NCBI RefSeq assembly: GCF_022343555.1
Contig: NZ_JAKQZH010000004.1
Span: 110,086 to 174,085, forward strand
Length of the DNA: 64,000 bases
Direction: 5' to 3'
DNA from: Marinobacter sp. C7
GTDB lineage: Bacteria; Pseudomonadota; Gammaproteobacteria; Pseudomonadales; Oleiphilaceae
In this document: positions 36,452 to 45,267 of the stretch, in pieces
Layout: every line of letters starts with the position of its first letter
Position numbering within the stretch: the stretch's first letter is position 1
The notes under the pieces: model-generated
What the model was told of the DNA's origin: nothing
Databases searched by the model: none
Seen by the model: the letters and a program-made list of their open reading frames with translations, nothing else
Program-made: the position numbers and the translations under genes

Positions 36452-38220
36452 CAGGCACCTCCACCCAGAGGTTCATCCGGCCCCGGAAATTCGTCTTCGG
36501 GCGAGAAGTCGCCCTCCGAGGTGGCCGCCACACGGGCTACTTCTTCCAGGGTGGTCACGCCCCGCAAGGCATAGTCCATGGCACACCGACCCAGCGGCCG
36601 ATACAGGCGACTCTGTCTCGCTGCCCGGCTGAAGGCGGAAACGTCCTTCTGGCGCAGGGCATCGAGCATCGGTTCGTTCATCTCGAGCATTTCGTAAACG
36701 CCGATCCGCCCTTTGTAGCCGGTGTTGCTGCATTGATAGCAGCCGCGCCCGTGGACAAATCCGGCTTCCCGGTCGAGCGGATCGAGGTCGAAGGTCTCCA
36801 GCCACACGCTCTCCTGTTCCGTGGGCTCATAGGGTACGGAGCAGTTCTCACACACCCGGCGCACCAGGCGTTGAGCGACGACGCCGAGCAGGGAACTGGA
36901 CACCAGGAAGGGCTCTGCCCCCATATCGATCAGCCGCATGGCACTGCTGATGGAGTCGTTGGTGTGCAATGTAGATAACACCAGGTGACCGGTCATGGCC
37001 GCGCGCAGACCGATTTCAACAGTCTCGCGGTCCCGCATCTCACCCACCAGCATGATGTCGGGATCCTGGCGCAGGCCGGCGCGGAGGACATCGGCAAACT
37101 CCAGGCCGATCCGGGGGTGGACCTGCACCTGGGTAATACGGGGCAGCCGGTATTCCACCGGGTCTTCGGCAGTAATGATCTTCACTTCCGGGCGATTCAG
37201 CTCGCTCAGCGCACCATACAGCGTAGTGGTTTTCCCGCTACCGGTCGGTCCGGTCACCAGTATCATGCCATGGGGCTTTCGGATCATGCGCCGGAAACGC
37301 TGGAGGAGTTCTTCGGGCATGCCGATGCTGTCGAGATCCAGCAGCCCCTGACTCTGGTCCAGCAGACGCATCACCACGGATTCACCGTACTGCACCGGCA
37401 TGGTGGAAATCCGGACATCGATACTGCGGCCCTTGACCCGCACATTGAACCGCCCATCCTGAGGCAGCCGTTTTTCGGAAATATTCAGGCCGGCCATCAG
37501 TTTCAGGCGCAGGACCAGCGCGGCGTTGACCCGCTTTTCCTTCATCACATGCTCTTGCAGCACACCATCCACCCGCTGACGGATTCGGACTATGGTCTCA
37601 TCCGGCTCGATATGGATATCGGAGCTGCGGGCCTGAACCGCATCTTCGAACAGGGTCTTGAGCAGTCGGACCACCGGCGCGTCTTCACTTTCCGGTTCGG
37701 CCGACATGCTGGCCAGGTCAAAGGCATCGTCCGAAAGCTCATCCTCGAGCTCTTCGGCCAGGGAGGCAATTTCTTCCGTGCGACGATAGACGAGATCGAG
37801 CGTGGAGAGCAGCTCACTTTCCCGCACCACGGCCTGACGGATCGGCTGCTTCAGCACGCGCACCAGCTCGTCGTAGGCAAAGATATCCAGGGGGTCAGCC
37901 ATACCCACCAGCAACTCGCCGTTTTGCTCGTTCAATACCAGCGCACGGAAACGACGGGCCATGGCTTCCGGGAGCCGGCGCACCAACTGCTCGTTAAAAC
38001 GGAAATGACGCAGCTGCACGAAAGGCAGGTCCAGCTGTCGCGAGAGCATGTTGAGAATGGTGTCTTCATCGACATAACCGAGGTCCACCAGGGTCTTGCC
38101 CAGCTTGCGCCCGCTGTTTTTCTGCTCGCGCAGCGCGGTTTTCAGCTGCTCCTCGGTAATGACGTCGTTCTGCACCAGCAGGTCGCCAAGACGGAGCTTT
38201 TTCTTTGGTTCCGTTGCCAT
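36451..38220 (-). CDS. mshE: MSHA pilus extension ATPase MshE
   Basis: 589 aa PilB/GspE-type ATPase that drives pilus assembly. The N-terminal MshEN domain shows RLGDLLVQNDVITEEQL then LREQKNSGRKLGKTLVDLGY, matching the c-di-GMP-binding motif described for MshE. Walker A GPTGSGKTTT (about 328), Asp box and Walker B follow. A zinc tetracysteine is CENC...CYQC (about 456-494). c-di-GMP control is thus expected by homology. Confidence 0.95.
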   Translation of the reverse strand: MATEPKKKLRLGDLLVQNDVITEEQLKTALREQKNSGRKLGKTLVDLGYVDEDTILNMLSRQLDLPFVQLRHFRFNEQLVRRLPEAMARRFRALVLNEQNGELLVGMADPLDIFAYDELVRVLKQPIRQAVVRESELLSTLDLVYRRTEEIASLAEELEDELSDDAFDLASMSAEPESEDAPVVRLLKTLFEDAVQARSSDIHIEPDETIVRIRQRVDGVLQEHVMKEKRVNAALVLRLKLMAGLNISEKRLPQDGRFNVRVKGRSIDVRISTMPVQYGESVVMRLLDQSQGLLDLDSIGMPEELLQRFRRMIRKPHGMILVTGPTGSGKTTTLYGALSELNRPEVKIITAEDPVEYRLPRITQVQVHPRIGLEFADVLRAGLRQDPDIMLVGEMRDRETVEIGLRAAMTGHLVLSTLHTNDSISSAMRLIDMGAEPFLVSSSLLGVVAQRLVRRVCENCSVPYEPTEQESVWLETFDLDPLDREAGFVHGRGCYQCSNTGYKGRIGVYEMLEMNEPMLDALRQKDVSAFSRAARQSRLYRPLGRCAMDYALRGVTTLEEVARVAATSEGDFSPEDEFPGPDEPLGGGA

Positions 38221-39351
38221 TCAGCCTGCCTGTAACTGTTTCAAACGTTCACGAACATAGTCCGCCAGCGAGGGGGACAAACCGGGTAAAGCTGCAGCCT
38301 GGGCATAGGCCCGCTGGGCGCTGGCAGCCTTGCCCTGCGATTCCAGCGAGATACCGAGGCCCACCCACCAGGCGGCCCGACTGTCATCTGTGGTCAGCAG
38401 TGCAGTCCATTGTTCAGCCGCCTCCCCACTCTCGCCGGCCTGTTGGAGCAGGGTTGCCAGAGTTACCCGGTATTCGATGTGCCCCTGCAGTGGCGGAATC
38501 TGACTGCGCAAGACGGTTACTGCGCCGTCAAGCTCGCCGGTGGCCAGCAGGGCCCGGGCCCGGAGCAAGCGCAATTCGGGTACGGTCATCACCTCTGATG
38601 CCGGCAACCACGCCAGCGCGATTTCCGGCTGGCCCTCCACCAGCAGGGCCCTGGCCAGGGTCGCGCGGCTCACCGGCGCCGGCTGTTCCGCCAGCAACGA
38701 CCGCAACCTTTCCGCCGCATCCCGGGAGCGGCCTTGCCTGAGCAGGGAAGCCAGCTCTCGACTCACACGACGATCAATACTCTCCGGGGTTTCCCGCGCC
38801 TCTTTAACCTGTGCCGGTTCGGTTTCCGGTTCAACCGGTTGCGCCTGGCTGACCGCTGCCTTCTCGGGCTCCGACCGTTTTTTCTGAGCGACCTGTTTTT
38901 CCGGGGCCGGCGCCGGATCGCTCTTTGGCTCGGGGGCGGGCGCTGGCGCATTTCCGGGTGCGGATTCCGGCGCTTCTTCAGCCACCTTCGCGGTGATCGG
39001 CTCCGGTTCTCTGACGTTTACCGGTTCGGCGGCTGGCTTTTCGGCCGCAACCTCCGCATCCCGATCCTCTTGCTCCTGATGGACCGGGGACTCCGTGGCA
39101 TTGTCCGCAGATTGCACCGAGACCGGCGGCAGAGATTCCGGTGCCTCTGCCGTTTCCGGGACACCCTGGTTGCCGCCCATCAGGGCGTAACCTGAGACCG
39201 CCGCCAAGACGACCACCAGCATCAGCAGCACCGGCACCAGCCGGTTCTTCCCGGTCGGCACGGTGTAACCCTGGCCGGTATAGGCAGCAGGTGCTTCCGG
39301 CTTCTGCTGGCGTTTCTCCGCTGCCCGCAGTGCGTCGTTCAGAAGGCTCAT
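38221..39351 (-). CDS. mshN: MSHA biogenesis TPR protein MshN
   Basis: 376 aa, starting MSLLNDALRAAEKRQ at 39351 (GAGG 5 bp upstream; ATGA overlap with the mshM stop); a longer in-frame reading exists but lies within mshM. One TM helix (VPVLLMLVVVLAAVSGYAL, about 38-56), then a Pro/Ala/Glu-rich linker (about 60-190), then about 200-376 with TPR-like helices (AAERLRSLLAEQ, AEQWTALL). Probably anchors or links platform and secretin in the periplasm. Confidence 0.85.
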   Translation of the reverse strand: MSLLNDALRAAEKRQQKPEAPAAYTGQGYTVPTGKNRLVPVLLMLVVVLAAVSGYALMGGNQGVPETAEAPESLPPVSVQSADNATESPVHQEQEDRDAEVAAEKPAAEPVNVREPEPITAKVAEEAPESAPGNAPAPAPEPKSDPAPAPEKQVAQKKRSEPEKAAVSQAQPVEPETEPAQVKEARETPESIDRRVSRELASLLRQGRSRDAAERLRSLLAEQPAPVSRATLARALLVEGQPEIALAWLPASEVMTVPELRLLRARALLATGELDGAVTVLRSQIPPLQGHIEYRVTLATLLQQAGESGEAAEQWTALLTTDDSRAAWWVGLGISLESQGKAASAQRAYAQAAALPGLSPSLADYVRERLKQLQAG

Positions 39352-40187
39352 AACCACCTCGCCAACAGACCGGGCTGTCTGGCACTTTCGGTATCCCTGA
39401 TGGCACTGAGCGCGTGGGCCCGATTCACCTGCCAGGCACCCTGCCCCCACGCCGCCAGCATGGACTTGTGCGCCAGGACATTCACCAGCCTCGGAACACC
39501 GCCGGATGCCCGGGTGATGAGCTTCAGAGCCGGTGGGGCGAACAGCTCGCCACCGTTATACCCGGCCTGAGTCAGCCGATGGCGCAGGTACTGGCCAACC
39601 GCCTGTCGGTCGAGCGCCCTCAGCCGGTATTGGAAGGTAATGCGCTGGCGCAGCTGGCGAAGGCTCTCCTTGCCAAGCACCGCATCCAGTTCCGGCTGAC
39701 CGAACAGCACCACCTGCAACAGTTTGGTGCTCTCGGTCTCCAGATTCGTGAGCAGCCGCAGTGCCTCGATAGTGGGCTCCGGCATGGCCTGGGCCTCATC
39801 AATCACAAGCACCACCGGCTGCCCGTCCAGCGCCAGATCGATCAGCTTCTGATTCAGGGCCTTGAGTACCTGGTGGGTATTCGCGCAGCGGGTCACATCC
39901 ACCCCGAGCTCCTCTGCCACGGCCTCGTACAGAGTCTCAGGCGGCAGGTGCGGGTTGGGGATATAGGCCGTGCTCGCCCTGCCCTCCAGTTTGTTGAGCA
40001 ACAACCGGCACAGCAGCGTTTTGCCGGTGCCCACCTCACCAGTGATCTTGATGAAGCCCTCCCGCTCCTGCAGCGCCACCAGCAGCAGCTCCAGCGCATC
40101 GGCATGGCTGGGCGCCCGCAGGAAATAGCGGGTATTCGGCGTCAATGCAAAGGGTGCTTCCTGCAGTCCGAAATGGCTCTCGTACAT
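39348..40187 (-). CDS. mshM: MSHA biogenesis AAA ATPase MshM
   Basis: 279 aa, ExeA/GspA-like ATPase. Start MYESHFGLQEAPFAL at 40187, one base after the mshL stop. Walker A GEVGTGKTLLCR (about 44-55), Walker B VVLVIDEAQAM, and sensor region QLRQRITFQYRL. No TM. Probably helps assemble or stabilise the secretin, as ExeA does in type II secretion. It overlaps mshN by 4 bp. Confidence 0.92.
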   Translation of the reverse strand: MYESHFGLQEAPFALTPNTRYFLRAPSHADALELLLVALQEREGFIKITGEVGTGKTLLCRLLLNKLEGRASTAYIPNPHLPPETLYEAVAEELGVDVTRCANTHQVLKALNQKLIDLALDGQPVVLVIDEAQAMPEPTIEALRLLTNLETESTKLLQVVLFGQPELDAVLGKESLRQLRQRITFQYRLRALDRQAVGQYLRHRLTQAGYNGGELFAPPALKLITRASGGVPRLVNVLAHKSMLAAWGQGAWQVNRAHALSAIRDTESARQPGLLARWL

Positions 40188-40188
40188 A

Positions 40189-41910
40189 TCAGCGTGGCGC
40201 TTTCTCCGGTTCCGGAGTGACTGACCGCGAGGACTGCAGCAGCTCCCGCAGTACTTCCATACGCTCCCGACTGGCGGCAACATCCGCGTTCATGGTTGAC
40301 GGCTGGGCCACCACGGGCCGCAACAGGATGACAAGCTCGCTCTTGCGGGATTCAAACCGGCGCTGCTTGAACAGCTCACCGACCAGGGGGATTTCACTGA
40401 AGAAGGGGACCGAGGAATTGGAATCCTCACTGGTATTCTGAATCAGGCCGCCAATCACCACGATCTGACCGCTTTCGGCCCGGATCACGCTGTCCGTCTC
40501 CCGCACCTTACTGGCCGCCAGAGGCAAGGTCACATCCCGCTCTCCAATGGTGATCACCTTTTCCTGATCATTCACTTCACTGACGGACGGATGCACATGC
40601 AGAGTAATGTTACCGTCCTCGCCAATCTGCGGCGTCACGTCCAGGGAGATGCCCGAGAAGAACGGTGTCAGCTCCACCGACGTGGAGGTACTGTCCGAAC
40701 CGGTCACGGTGGAGTTCTCGTCATCAAAGTCGATATCGGTGACGAAGAATTCGTCCGTGCCCACCTTGATCACCGCCTTCTGGTTATTCACCGTGGAAAT
40801 CCGTGGGCTGGAGAGAATCTGCACGTTACCCTGGGTGCCAAGCAGTTCGATCAGTGCTGTAAAGCTGCCTTCCCGGAAGGTGGCGGAGAACAGGCCACCG
40901 ATATCGGAGGTACGAATGGTCTGCCCGGCCAGGCTCTGGGCGGTGAAGTCTGCCGGCAGGCCGTCAGACGCCGTCACAGACGAAGCGCTCTGCAGATCAG
41001 ACCAGTTGATGCCCTGCTGGTAGCCCTCGTTGAGCGCCACTTCCAGAATCTTGGCCTCCAGCACCACCTGGCGCTGCATGATCAGTTCGGTACGGCGCAG
41101 GTAATCCTCCACCAGTCGCAGCTGCTCGGAGCCGCCGCGCACCATGATCAGGCCGGAGCCGGGATTCACGATCACCTGGCCACTCTCGCCCGAACTGACA
41201 ATCATCTCCACAGACGTGCGCAGATCCTGCCAGAAATCCGATTCGGTCTCTGTGGAGATGGCCGTGCCGATCAGGCTTCGGGTTTCTCCACTGCTGGCAT
41301 CGCCATTACTCGCGTTGTTACGGGAACTGGTTACCTGGCCGGAACTCACCCGGGTCTCGGAGCCACCCCTGCGTTTGAAATGCAGGTAGTCGATGGGGAA
41401 GATCCGGGTCTGTATGCGATCGGCATTGACCTGGAAGAGACGCCCCTTGCGCTGGATATCCAGGCGGTACAGATCGGCGACAATGTCCATGACCTCTGGC
41501 ACTGTAACGTCCCGGAGCCGGAGATCGATGGTGGTATTCACTTCCGGGTGCACCACTGCGTTGAAACGGGTGCCCGCCACCAGCGACTGGAAAAAGCTGT
41601 TTGCGGCCACACCACGGGCATTGACATCAAAGCGCTCTTCCAGATCGTTGTCAGCTGACAGAGGCGGCAGAAGCTGGGCGCTAATGTCGGCAGGCATGGC
41701 AGAAGCGGCCGGCTGGCGGGATTCGTTCTTCGACTCTGCCCCGGCCTCGGCCTGCTCAAGGGTCCGGACGATGTCATCCGCTGCATCCGTGGAAGTTGCC
41801 GCCCCCGTGCGCATCAGCGGATTGTTGCTGCAGGCGCTCAGGGCCACCCCCGCAGCAACGACCAGCGCAAGTCTTTTTATGGAAATCATGGTTGCCTGAA
41901 TGTCCGTCAT
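40189..41910 (-). CDS. mshL: MSHA outer-membrane secretin MshL
   Basis: 573 aa lipoprotein secretin through which the pilus leaves. Signal peptide with lipobox LSAC (about residues 24-27). STN-type N-terminal domain about 70-160 (FNAVVHPEVNTTIDLRLRDVTVPEV), N1-like domain, then the secretin beta-barrel about 300-560 with VLEAKILEVALNEGYQQGINW, ILSSPRISTVNNQKAVIKVG and VVIGGLIQN. ATGA overlap with mshK; M8 is an alternative start. Confidence 0.94.
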   Translation of the reverse strand: MTDIQATMISIKRLALVVAAGVALSACSNNPLMRTGAATSTDAADDIVRTLEQAEAGAESKNESRQPAASAMPADISAQLLPPLSADNDLEERFDVNARGVAANSFFQSLVAGTRFNAVVHPEVNTTIDLRLRDVTVPEVMDIVADLYRLDIQRKGRLFQVNADRIQTRIFPIDYLHFKRRGGSETRVSSGQVTSSRNNASNGDASSGETRSLIGTAISTETESDFWQDLRTSVEMIVSSGESGQVIVNPGSGLIMVRGGSEQLRLVEDYLRRTELIMQRQVVLEAKILEVALNEGYQQGINWSDLQSASSVTASDGLPADFTAQSLAGQTIRTSDIGGLFSATFREGSFTALIELLGTQGNVQILSSPRISTVNNQKAVIKVGTDEFFVTDIDFDDENSTVTGSDSTSTSVELTPFFSGISLDVTPQIGEDGNITLHVHPSVSEVNDQEKVITIGERDVTLPLAASKVRETDSVIRAESGQIVVIGGLIQNTSEDSNSSVPFFSEIPLVGELFKQRRFESRKSELVILLRPVVAQPSTMNADVAASRERMEVLRELLQSSRSVTPEPEKAPR

Positions 41911-42230
41911 TGGGTTCCCCGCACTTGCGGAAGCTTGTCCAGGTAGAGAATCCGGGGCCTGCCCCGGTCCAGCACCTCGACCCGGTCCTGATGAATTTTT
42001 CTCACGCGGATACCATTGGCGCCCTGACCTTCCCTCAGAGCTTCCCCTTCGATCACGGCCACCTTGCGATCCTCGCCATAGACAATCGAGTCCAGGGACA
42101 AAGACCTCAACGGGAGGCTCCTGACCGCAGCATCATGAAGGCCCGGTGGCCTGGTGGGATCCTGGAGGGCAACCACGGGCATGCTGCCGAGCAGAGTGAT
42201 GATGGCGATTACCGATCCTGCCAGTCTCAT
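41907..42230 (-). CDS. mshK: MSHA pilotin-like protein MshK
   Basis: 107 aa with N-terminal signal-like helix (MRLAGSVIAIITLLGSMPVVA), then LQDPTRPPG, the PilP/MshK start, and a small beta domain (SIVYGEDRKVAVIEGEAL). Probably a periplasmic PilP-like link between the inner-membrane MshI/J set and the secretin. It ends overlapping mshL and follows mshJ by one base. Confidence 0.82.
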   Translation of the reverse strand: MRLAGSVIAIITLLGSMPVVALQDPTRPPGLHDAAVRSLPLRSLSLDSIVYGEDRKVAVIEGEALREGQGANGIRVRKIHQDRVEVLDRGRPRILYLDKLPQVRGTQ

Positions 42231-42231
42231 G

Positions 42232-42927
42232 TCATACCCCCAGCCAGGCTTTGTCCAGACTCAATGTCCGGACCTCGATCACCGCTTCACCGGCAGGCCA
42301 GGTAGTCGCATCATATTTCAGGCGCACCCAGCCGAGCCGGTCGTCCATTGCCTCGAGGCGCTCCAGATAGGCGAGCACCTCAAGGTACCCGCCCTGAACC
42401 CGCAGTTCCACGGTGTGCGCAAACAGCAACGGTTCAGGCTGCGCCTCTGCCGCACCATCTGTTCCGGAGCCGGATGTTCCGGACTCTGCGTAGATCGGTT
42501 CCGGCGTTTTCAATTCCATTTCCTGAAGGGTCAAACCTTCCTGGACCACCAGAATCTCTCGCAGCAATGCCACCATCGCCCGTGGTGCGATCAGCTGACC
42601 AGCCGTCTCGGTGACCTGCTGATCCAGCTGCTCCAGCCGGCGCTGGCGCTGCTGCAGGCGCTGCCTGAGCTCCGCCGAGGGATCCTGAGCCAATACCTGC
42701 TCCAGTTCCTGTTGCCGGGCGAGCAGATCAGTCTGACGCATCTCCGCCAGCGCCTGGCGGCTCTCCAGACTGCGAACATCGCGGGCAAGAGGAGCCAGTG
42801 CGAACTCCCACCCGGCAAAGACGACGACCACCAACAGGGTCAGCAGCAATAACAGTCGCTCTCGGGAGGGACGATCATTGAACCACTGCCCGAGCTTTGC
42901 CAGGCCATTCTGTCGGGCGTCACTCAT
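42232..42927 (-). CDS. mshJ: MSHA alignment protein MshJ (PilO-like)
   Basis: 231 aa single-pass inner-membrane protein: TM helix about 23-40 (LLLLLTLLVVVVFAGWEFAL), a coiled-coil about 45-105 rich in Gln/Arg/Leu (AELRQRLQQRQRRLEQLDQQ), then a ferredoxin-like periplasmic domain (VELRVQGGYLEVLAYLERLEAM). PilO family. Its start overlaps the PilN-like gene by ATGA. Confidence 0.88.
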   Translation of the reverse strand: MSDARQNGLAKLGQWFNDRPSRERLLLLLTLLVVVVFAGWEFALAPLARDVRSLESRQALAEMRQTDLLARQQELEQVLAQDPSAELRQRLQQRQRRLEQLDQQVTETAGQLIAPRAMVALLREILVVQEGLTLQEMELKTPEPIYAESGTSGSGTDGAAEAQPEPLLFAHTVELRVQGGYLEVLAYLERLEAMDDRLGWVRLKYDATTWPAGEAVIEVRTLSLDKAWLGV

Positions 42928-43532
42928 GATTCCTCCCCGACGCCAGATTCACTGGCCACAAAGAATTCCACCCAATCGCCCTCTTCAGGGCGGTCAAGCC
43001 GAAACACACTGAAAGTCCGGCCGGTAAAGGCGGGTGCCCGACCCAGCTGTTCCAGGTACACGGGCACCTGTTCCGAGGCCCGGGTGCGCCCTTCAAGCTG
43101 GACTCTCTGAGGCTGCGCCTCCAGGACAATGCCCGTGAGCCAGACATTCTCCGGGATCTGCCTCGCCAGGGCCGCCATCTGTGGGGAAAAGCCGCTGCCG
43201 GGCTTCACCACCAGCCCCTGCACCCGTTCAAGCAGGCGCTGGCGCCGGGCCAGGGTGTCACTGATCCGTCTGAGGGCCGCTTCCAGCTCGGGATCCGGCT
43301 GCCGACGCTCTACCGCATCAGACAACTCGGCCACCGCCTCTCCTAGCCGGGCGTTCTGCTGCTCCAGACCAACCACTCGCTGTGTCAGCTGTCCCTGCTG
43401 ATACTGGAGCCAGAGGCCATACCCGACCATCACCAGCATCAACACCACGGTAATTCCGACGGCCCTACCCGCCGACAAACGTTGTTCGCGCGGACGCAAT
43501 TCATGTGTGTACAGGTTGACCTGCTGAATCAT
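42924..43532 (-). CDS. MSHA PilN-like protein (MshI2)
   Basis: 202 aa, starts IQQVNLYTHELRP, the PilN-type N-terminus that binds the actin-like PilM/MshI, then TM helix about 27-46, a coiled coil about 50-110 and a ferredoxin-like periplasmic domain (NVWLTGIVLEAQPQRVQLEG). It overlaps mshJ and mshI by 4 bp each. Often annotated MshI2; the symbol is not standardised. Confidence 0.85.
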   Translation of the reverse strand: MIQQVNLYTHELRPREQRLSAGRAVGITVVLMLVMVGYGLWLQYQQGQLTQRVVGLEQQNARLGEAVAELSDAVERRQPDPELEAALRRISDTLARRQRLLERVQGLVVKPGSGFSPQMAALARQIPENVWLTGIVLEAQPQRVQLEGRTRASEQVPVYLEQLGRAPAFTGRTFSVFRLDRPEEGDWVEFFVASESGVGEES

Positions 43533-44461
43533 TTGCCCGCCTCCCCGGCCAGCGGCAAGCCGGCACTCCAGGCGGTCAGGCAGCGGCTATCGACGGCACT
43601 CTCGAGCCCCACTGCGGTCCAGTCCAGGTCACTGACACCCACGGCCAGATAGGAAGACAACATCGAGGCCAGGGGTAACACACTGTCGCTGGCCACCAGC
43701 CGGATCGTGGCCGGTGGCACCTGCCCCATCTGGCTTTCGTAATAATCCAGGGATCGCTGCAGTTCCAGTGCCAACGCCTGCACGACGCCCTCTTGCCGGG
43801 CGGCATCTCGCAGGCCTGAGGCAGACACATCCAGACGTCGGGAAAGATAAAGAGTCTGGCCACGGCAAATGACCATCTGGCCGTAATTCTCCCGAAGGTG
43901 AACCAGGGCCGCCCCCTTGTTTTCCGGGTCCAGTCTCGCGACCAGGTTGCGCAGGGCCAGATCCGCAATATCGATACGACCGGGCTTGAGCCCGGACGCC
44001 TGCAGCAGTTCGACCAGATCCTTGAGAAGCGACTTACGAGCGGCGACGACATTCACCAGCTCCCCCCGACCTCGGGCAGCATCGGCTGGAAACGGGAAAA
44101 CATCGGATATGGCATCGGAAGGGCTGAATTCGAGCAGATCCCTGAGTTTCCACTTGAGGGCGTCGGCCAGTTCGGAGTCCTCGATGCCCGTGGGGCGTTC
44201 CATCTGGAAGACCTGGTACTGCTCCATGGGCAAGACAAGATCCGTTACCGCATTGCCCCAGCCCTTTTGATCGGCCAGAGAACGGAGCACCTCAACCCTG
44301 TGGGCCGGCCGACATTCGGCGAATCCCACAGGTTGCGCCAGTGAAGAACCCGCAACAGCCCAGGCAATGCCGTCCGGTCGTACCTCCAGGGATACGCGCA
44401 CAGTAGAACCGCCGGGCTTAAAAAGTGCGGTGATCTTTTCTAATAAGGGTGTTTGAATCAT
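43529..44461 (-). CDS. mshI: MSHA biogenesis protein MshI (PilM-like)
   Basis: 310 aa, cytosolic actin-like ATPase-fold protein that carries the PilN-like partner. Start MIQTPLLEKITALFKPG fits the family; an in-frame ATG at 44506 (AGG at 6 bp) would add 15 residues and cannot be excluded. Segments are VRVSLEVRPDGIAWAV, a mid GELVNVVAARKSLLKDLV (the PilM catalytic-fold region) and DIADLALRNLV. First gene of the msh operon; I see no mshH upstream in this window. Confidence 0.82.
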   Translation of the reverse strand: MIQTPLLEKITALFKPGGSTVRVSLEVRPDGIAWAVAGSSLAQPVGFAECRPAHRVEVLRSLADQKGWGNAVTDLVLPMEQYQVFQMERPTGIEDSELADALKWKLRDLLEFSPSDAISDVFPFPADAARGRGELVNVVAARKSLLKDLVELLQASGLKPGRIDIADLALRNLVARLDPENKGAALVHLRENYGQMVICRGQTLYLSRRLDVSASGLRDAARQEGVVQALALELQRSLDYYESQMGQVPPATIRLVASDSVLPLASMLSSYLAVGVSDLDWTAVGLESAVDSRCLTAWSAGLPLAGEAGK

Positions 44462-44618
44462 GAACCAGCGCTGGAAGTAGGGCCACTCGCAAGGCCCTTT
44501 TATCATTATGCGCCTGAATTACAGACGAAGTTCCTTCTGACCCGCAATGATAGGTCAAAAAGTGAGCGCACTTCCATGTTTTTTTGAGCCATTTCACGTT
44601 CTTTTGCGTTGGCGTAAC

Positions 44619-44654
44619 AAAAAGCCCCGGGCGCGCTTGCAATCCGGGGCTTTT
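44619..44654 (-). terminator. Bidirectional terminator after ssb
   Basis: AAAAGCCCCGG and CCGGGGCTTTT form an 11-bp stem around a 13-nt loop, with T runs on both strands; it follows the ssb stop by about 28 bp on the minus strand. Confidence 0.85.
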
Positions 44655-44682
44655 GGCTCTAATGCCAGGTCTGATACGGAGA

Positions 44683-45210
44683 TCAGAAGGGGATATCGTC
44701 ATCAAAATCGTCAACCGGCTCAGGCATACTCCCCTGAGAGGGCTGGCTGTAGCCGCCTGACTGCTGACCCTGGGCCGGTGCATTCTGCTGTCCCGCCGGA
44801 GCATTGTAGTTTGACTGCTGCGGGCGGCCTGCCGGAGCACCCTGGCTCATACCACCTTCACCGCCTCGGCTGTCGAGCATCTGCATCTGGCCATTGATAT
44901 CCACCACCACTTCGGTGGTGTAACGGTCCTGGCCATCCTGCCCCTGCCATTTCCGGGTCTGCAGCTTGCCTTCGATGTAGACTTTGGAGCCTTTACGCAG
45001 ATACTGGCCGGCAACCTCGGCCACCTTGCCAAACAACACCACGCGGTGCCACTCGGTTTTTGGCACCAGCTGGCCGGTCTGACGATCCTTGTAGCTCTCA
45101 TCTGTTGCCAGATTCAGGTTCACCACCGCGTTACCATTCGGGGTGTAGCGTGTATCCGGGTCCTGCCCCAGATTGCCAATAAGAATGACCTTGTTTACGC
45201 CTCGTGCCAT
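44683..45210 (-). CDS. ssb: Single-stranded DNA-binding protein
   Basis: 175 aa SSB. OB-fold N-terminus [46 protein letters not shown] and [18 protein letters not shown] Gly/Gln/Pro-rich linker is followed by the acidic tip [11 protein letters not shown] that recruits repair proteins. It is the next gene after the MFS transporter on the same strand; uvrA is divergent beyond that, so the classic uvrA-ssb pairing is separated by one gene. Confidence 0.97.
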   Translation of the reverse strand: MARGVNKVILIGNLGQDPDTRYTPNGNAVVNLNLATDESYKDRQTGQLVPKTEWHRVVLFGKVAEVAGQYLRKGSKVYIEGKLQTRKWQGQDGQDRYTTEVVVDINGQMQMLDSRGGEGGMSQGAPAGRPQQSNYNAPAGQQNAPAQGQQSGGYSQPSQGSMPEPVDDFDDDIPF

Positions 45211-45267
45211 CGTTAACTCCTGAGAATGTTTTCAAGGGAGGCCGCACTCCCTGCGACTCTCCAGATT

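Noticed and set aside
35207..38235. Long plus-strand ORFs over mshG and mshE
   Set aside because: Shadows of genes with complete T2SSF and ATPase motifs.
44526..44540. GTTCCTTCTGACCCG, like a right arm of variant B
   Set aside because: Only half an arm with a mismatch and no partner; chance similarity upstream of mshI cannot be excluded.
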